Positions 32,638-34,079 of a stretch of 34,079 bases of DNA are shown here, in pieces (position 1 is the stretch's first letter; every line of letters starts with the position of its first letter). The notes below the pieces were generated by a model, which saw only the letters and a list, made by a program, of their open reading frames with translations, was not told the DNA's origin and did not search any database. Source of the stretch: a bacterium (lineage in GTDB: Bacteria; Vulcanimicrobiota; Vulcanimicrobiia; Vulcanimicrobiales; SCRA01); contig SCRA01000071.1 in the NCBI GenBank assembly GCA_004297985.1, forward strand, positions 1 through 34,079. The letters are read 5' to 3'. The translations under genes were made by a program, and so were the position numbers.

Positions 32638-33481
32638 CCCCCACCGGCGCGATCTCTACCGTGCGGTATCCAAGCACGCGACGCAGCTCCGCGGCGGCTA
32701 GCGTCACCGGCGCAGGGTGATCGCCCTGACCGGGCGCCGGCAACGGATAGGCGGTGCCGCGAGCCGTGTAGAAACGCGCGTTCCCCTCGACGCTTTGCTG
32801 GATCTGGTGGATGTGGCCGTTGAGCACCGTCACCGACGCGAAGCGTTTGGTCATCGCCATCGCCGCCGTGGCATCGGCAGTCGACCACCCCCAGGCAGGA
32901 TAGACGGCGAAGAGCGGCACGTGCGCGAAGAGAACGAGCGGCATATCGCTGGATAGGTGCGCGAGATCGCGTTCGAACCAGGCGAGTTGGTCGGCGCCGA
33001 GCTTGCCCATGCCTTCGAAGGCACGCACGTTGATCAGCGTCACGAAGTGCACGCCGTTGTTCTCGAAGCTGAACCAGCCGTCCGCGGCATCTCTGCGCCC
33101 GAATGCCTGGAAGAAGGCCGCACCCTTATCGCCGATGAGATCGTGCTCGCCGGGCAGGACGATGAGCTCAGTCTTCGCCTGGGCGAGGATATCCCTGGCC
33201 AGCGCGAACTGCTCCGGCTTCGAGAGGTGCGTCACGTCGCCCGTGTGAACCACGAAATCTGGGCGCTGCGGCAGCGCTGCGATCCGCGCGAGCGCCTCGC
33301 GAAACGTCACCTCCACGTCCGCATTGGCCGTGCCCGTAAAGCCGAGGTGGCTATCGCTGATCTGGACGAACGAGAACTCGCCGGGTTTGGCCTCCGCGAG
33401 TACCGGCAGCCCGCCGGCGAGCGTCCAGCCGAGCCCCATACCGAACCAGCCGGCACATGAAAGAAACCGCTTGCGATCCAT
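32606..33481 (-). CDS. Exported calcineurin-like metallophosphoesterase
   Basis: A 291-residue metallophosphoesterase. The N-terminal hydrophobic segment (MDRKRFLSCAGWFGMGLG, ending AEA near 31) is an export signal, twin-arginine-like with Arg-Lys-Arg. Metal motifs: ISDSHLG (Asp43, His45), HTGDVTH (Asp82), PGEHD (112-114 region; the usual Asn of GNHD is Glu), FAHVPLF and NGHIHQ. It acts outside the cytoplasm on an unknown phosphoester. I chose ATG at 33481 because AGGAG is six bases upstream; the ATG immediately before it (33484) is the alternative. It follows the cupredoxin gene by 10 bases in the same transcript. Confidence 0.88.
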   Translation of the reverse strand: MDRKRFLSCAGWFGMGLGWTLAGGLPVLAEAKPGEFSFVQISDSHLGFTGTANADVEVTFREALARIAALPQRPDFVVHTGDVTHLSKPEQFALARDILAQAKTELIVLPGEHDLIGDKGAAFFQAFGRRDAADGWFSFENNGVHFVTLINVRAFEGMGKLGADQLAWFERDLAHLSSDMPLVLFAHVPLFAVYPAWGWSTADATAAMAMTKRFASVTVLNGHIHQIQQSVEGNARFYTARGTAYPLPAPGQGDHPAPVTLAAAELRRVLGYRTVEIAPVGDARVSDTPFA

Positions 33482-33491
33482 CATCTGCTCC

Positions 33492-33827
33492 TCACTGCCG
33501 TACCACGACTGCACCCTTCATCCACGGATGGATGGCACAGACATAGCGGTAGGTGCCTGGCTTGTCGAACGTATGCTGGTAGGCGCCGTGCGGGTCGAGC
33601 CCGCCTGAATCGAAGGAGCCGTCATCAGCCGTGACCGTGTGCGCATCGCTGTCGTCGTTGCGGAAACGCACCGTGGTGCCGACGGGCACCGTGAGCGTCG
33701 TCGGGGCGTATTTGAAATCGGCGATGGTGACCGTGGCCTCCGGAACGGGGCTGACATCCTGCGCCGCAGCGCCGGCGGCGCTCAGCGCGATCATCGCGGC
33801 GAAGACGGCCATGCTCTGGTGCTTCAT
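33492..33827 (-). CDS. Periplasmic cupredoxin (plastocyanin/amicyanin-like)
   Basis: A 111-residue type-1 copper protein. Residues 1-22 are a Sec signal peptide (AVFAAMIALSAAGAAA). The mature domain has the cupredoxin pattern ADFKYAPTTLTVPVGTTVRF, and the copper ligands are His63 (DAHTV), Cys97, His100 and Met103 (YVCAIHPWM). The small size fits an amicyanin-like electron carrier or copper-binding protein. ATG at 33827 has only a weak ribosome site (CGGGTC). It is the first gene of the operon with phosphoesterase, ECF sigma and anti-sigma. The tandem repeats lie about 90 bases upstream. Confidence 0.92.
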   Translation of the reverse strand: MKHQSMAVFAAMIALSAAGAAAQDVSPVPEATVTIADFKYAPTTLTVPVGTTVRFRNDDSDAHTVTADDGSFDSGGLDPHGAYQHTFDKPGTYRYVCAIHPWMKGAVVVRQ

Positions 33828-33914
33828 GACCCGAATACGCCGCCGCAGCGCGGTACGGATCCCTCACTCGCCGGCAAAGGGGCAAGCACCTCGTCTGCCA
33901 AATGCGAGATCAAG

Positions 33915-34079
33915 GAGCGATTGCGTTTCGCGCAATTGCGCCCCCGGAGGGACTTCAGCGAAACAGGGCTCCCGCGAGCGAAGTGAAACGGAGCGAGTGG
34001 GATGAGCAATTGCGTCTCGCGCAATTGCGCCCCCGGAGGGACTTCGGTGAAACAGGGCTCCCGCGAGCGAAGTGAAACG
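33915..34079. repeat. 89-bp tandem repeat with internal dyads, running off the right edge
   Basis: Two copies of an 89-bp unit begin at 33915 and 34004; the second is cut by the window end. Shared core segments include CCCCCGGAGGGACTTC, then GAAACAGGGCTCCCGC, then GAGCGAAGTGAAACG, with a few substitutions. Each unit contains an inverted repeat with 5-base spacer (ATTGCG-N5-CGCAAT at 33920-33936; AATTGCG-N5-CGCAATT at 34008-34026), an overlapping GCGCAATTGCGC palindrome and a small GCTC-CCGC-GAGC hairpin. The period is not a multiple of three, so it is unlikely to be protein-coding. It lies upstream of the cupredoxin operon. Confidence 0.8.

Noticed and set aside
33824-34024. Short minus-strand open frame across the tandem repeat
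   Set aside because: The repeat period of 89 breaks the frame between units, so the apparent peptide is not a true coding repeat.
33911-34079. CRISPR array at the right edge
   Set aside because: The 89-bp unit is repeated head to tail without unique spacers, so it is a tandem repeat, not a CRISPR array.

Overview
The window is a GC-rich, gene-dense bacterial chromosomal segment with about 30 protein genes. Most adjacent same-strand genes overlap by 1-30 bases or are separated by a few bases. No rRNA, tRNA, insertion sequence, prophage or CRISPR array is visible. The host looks like a diderm, probably aerobic heterotroph. The left edge carries the start of a secreted protein with an SLH domain followed by a coiled coil, the layout of outer-membrane anchor porins in Cyanobacteria, Deinococcota, Negativicutes and several uncultured diderm Terrabacteria. 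Eremiobacterota/Vulcanimicrobiota (former WPS-2) or a similar phylum is my guess, from architecture and GC content only.

Layout. (1) 1-531: SLH protein on the minus strand with its leader and promoter. (2) 532-3146: an ETF:quinone oxidoreductase followed by a LysR regulator. (3) 3255-5568: a 3-hydroxyisobutyrate-dehydrogenase-family gene divergent from a LarA lactate racemase. (4) 5685-13014: a minus-strand run glcD-glcE-glcF-iclR-mocA-like-M14 peptidase-amino-acid-type binding protein. (5) 13134-15985: a large (alpha/alpha)6-barrel glycosidase with a strongly structured leader, and a small orphan gene. (6) 16086-21069: glutamate synthase large subunit and a UPF0173 hydrolase. (7) 21209-23401: PAS histidine kinase and M20 amidohydrolase. 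(8) 23538-28369: plus-strand 2-oxoacid dehydrogenase E1alpha-E1beta-E2, an alpha/beta hydrolase and an O6-alkylguanine-DNA methyltransferase. (9) 28375-29241: a DUF4438 protein. (10) 29301-31446: queD-queE-namZ. (11) 31443-33827: cupredoxin-phosphoesterase-ECF sigma-anti-sigma on the minus strand. (12) 33915-34079: an 89-bp tandem repeat running off the edge.

How the genes fit together. Much of the window concerns oxidation of short branched or hydroxylated carboxylic acids and transfer of their electrons to quinone. The E1/E2 complex makes acyl-CoA from branched 2-oxoacids, ETF-QO collects electrons from acyl-CoA dehydrogenases, and the HIBADH-like enzyme fits valine or glyoxylate metabolism. 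LarA can interconvert hydroxyacid enantiomers, and GlcDEF oxidises glycolate or D-lactate. The binding protein may supply amino acids and GltB handles nitrogen. These links are inferred from family membership and proximity.

No wholly new multi-gene defence or biosynthetic system is evident. The least explained signals are non-coding. One is an inverted repeat, TTGCG-N5-CGCAA, found both upstream of glcD and in each tandem repeat unit upstream of the cupredoxin/ECF operon. The other is a set of three consecutive hairpins in the glycosidase leader, the last of which encloses the start codon.
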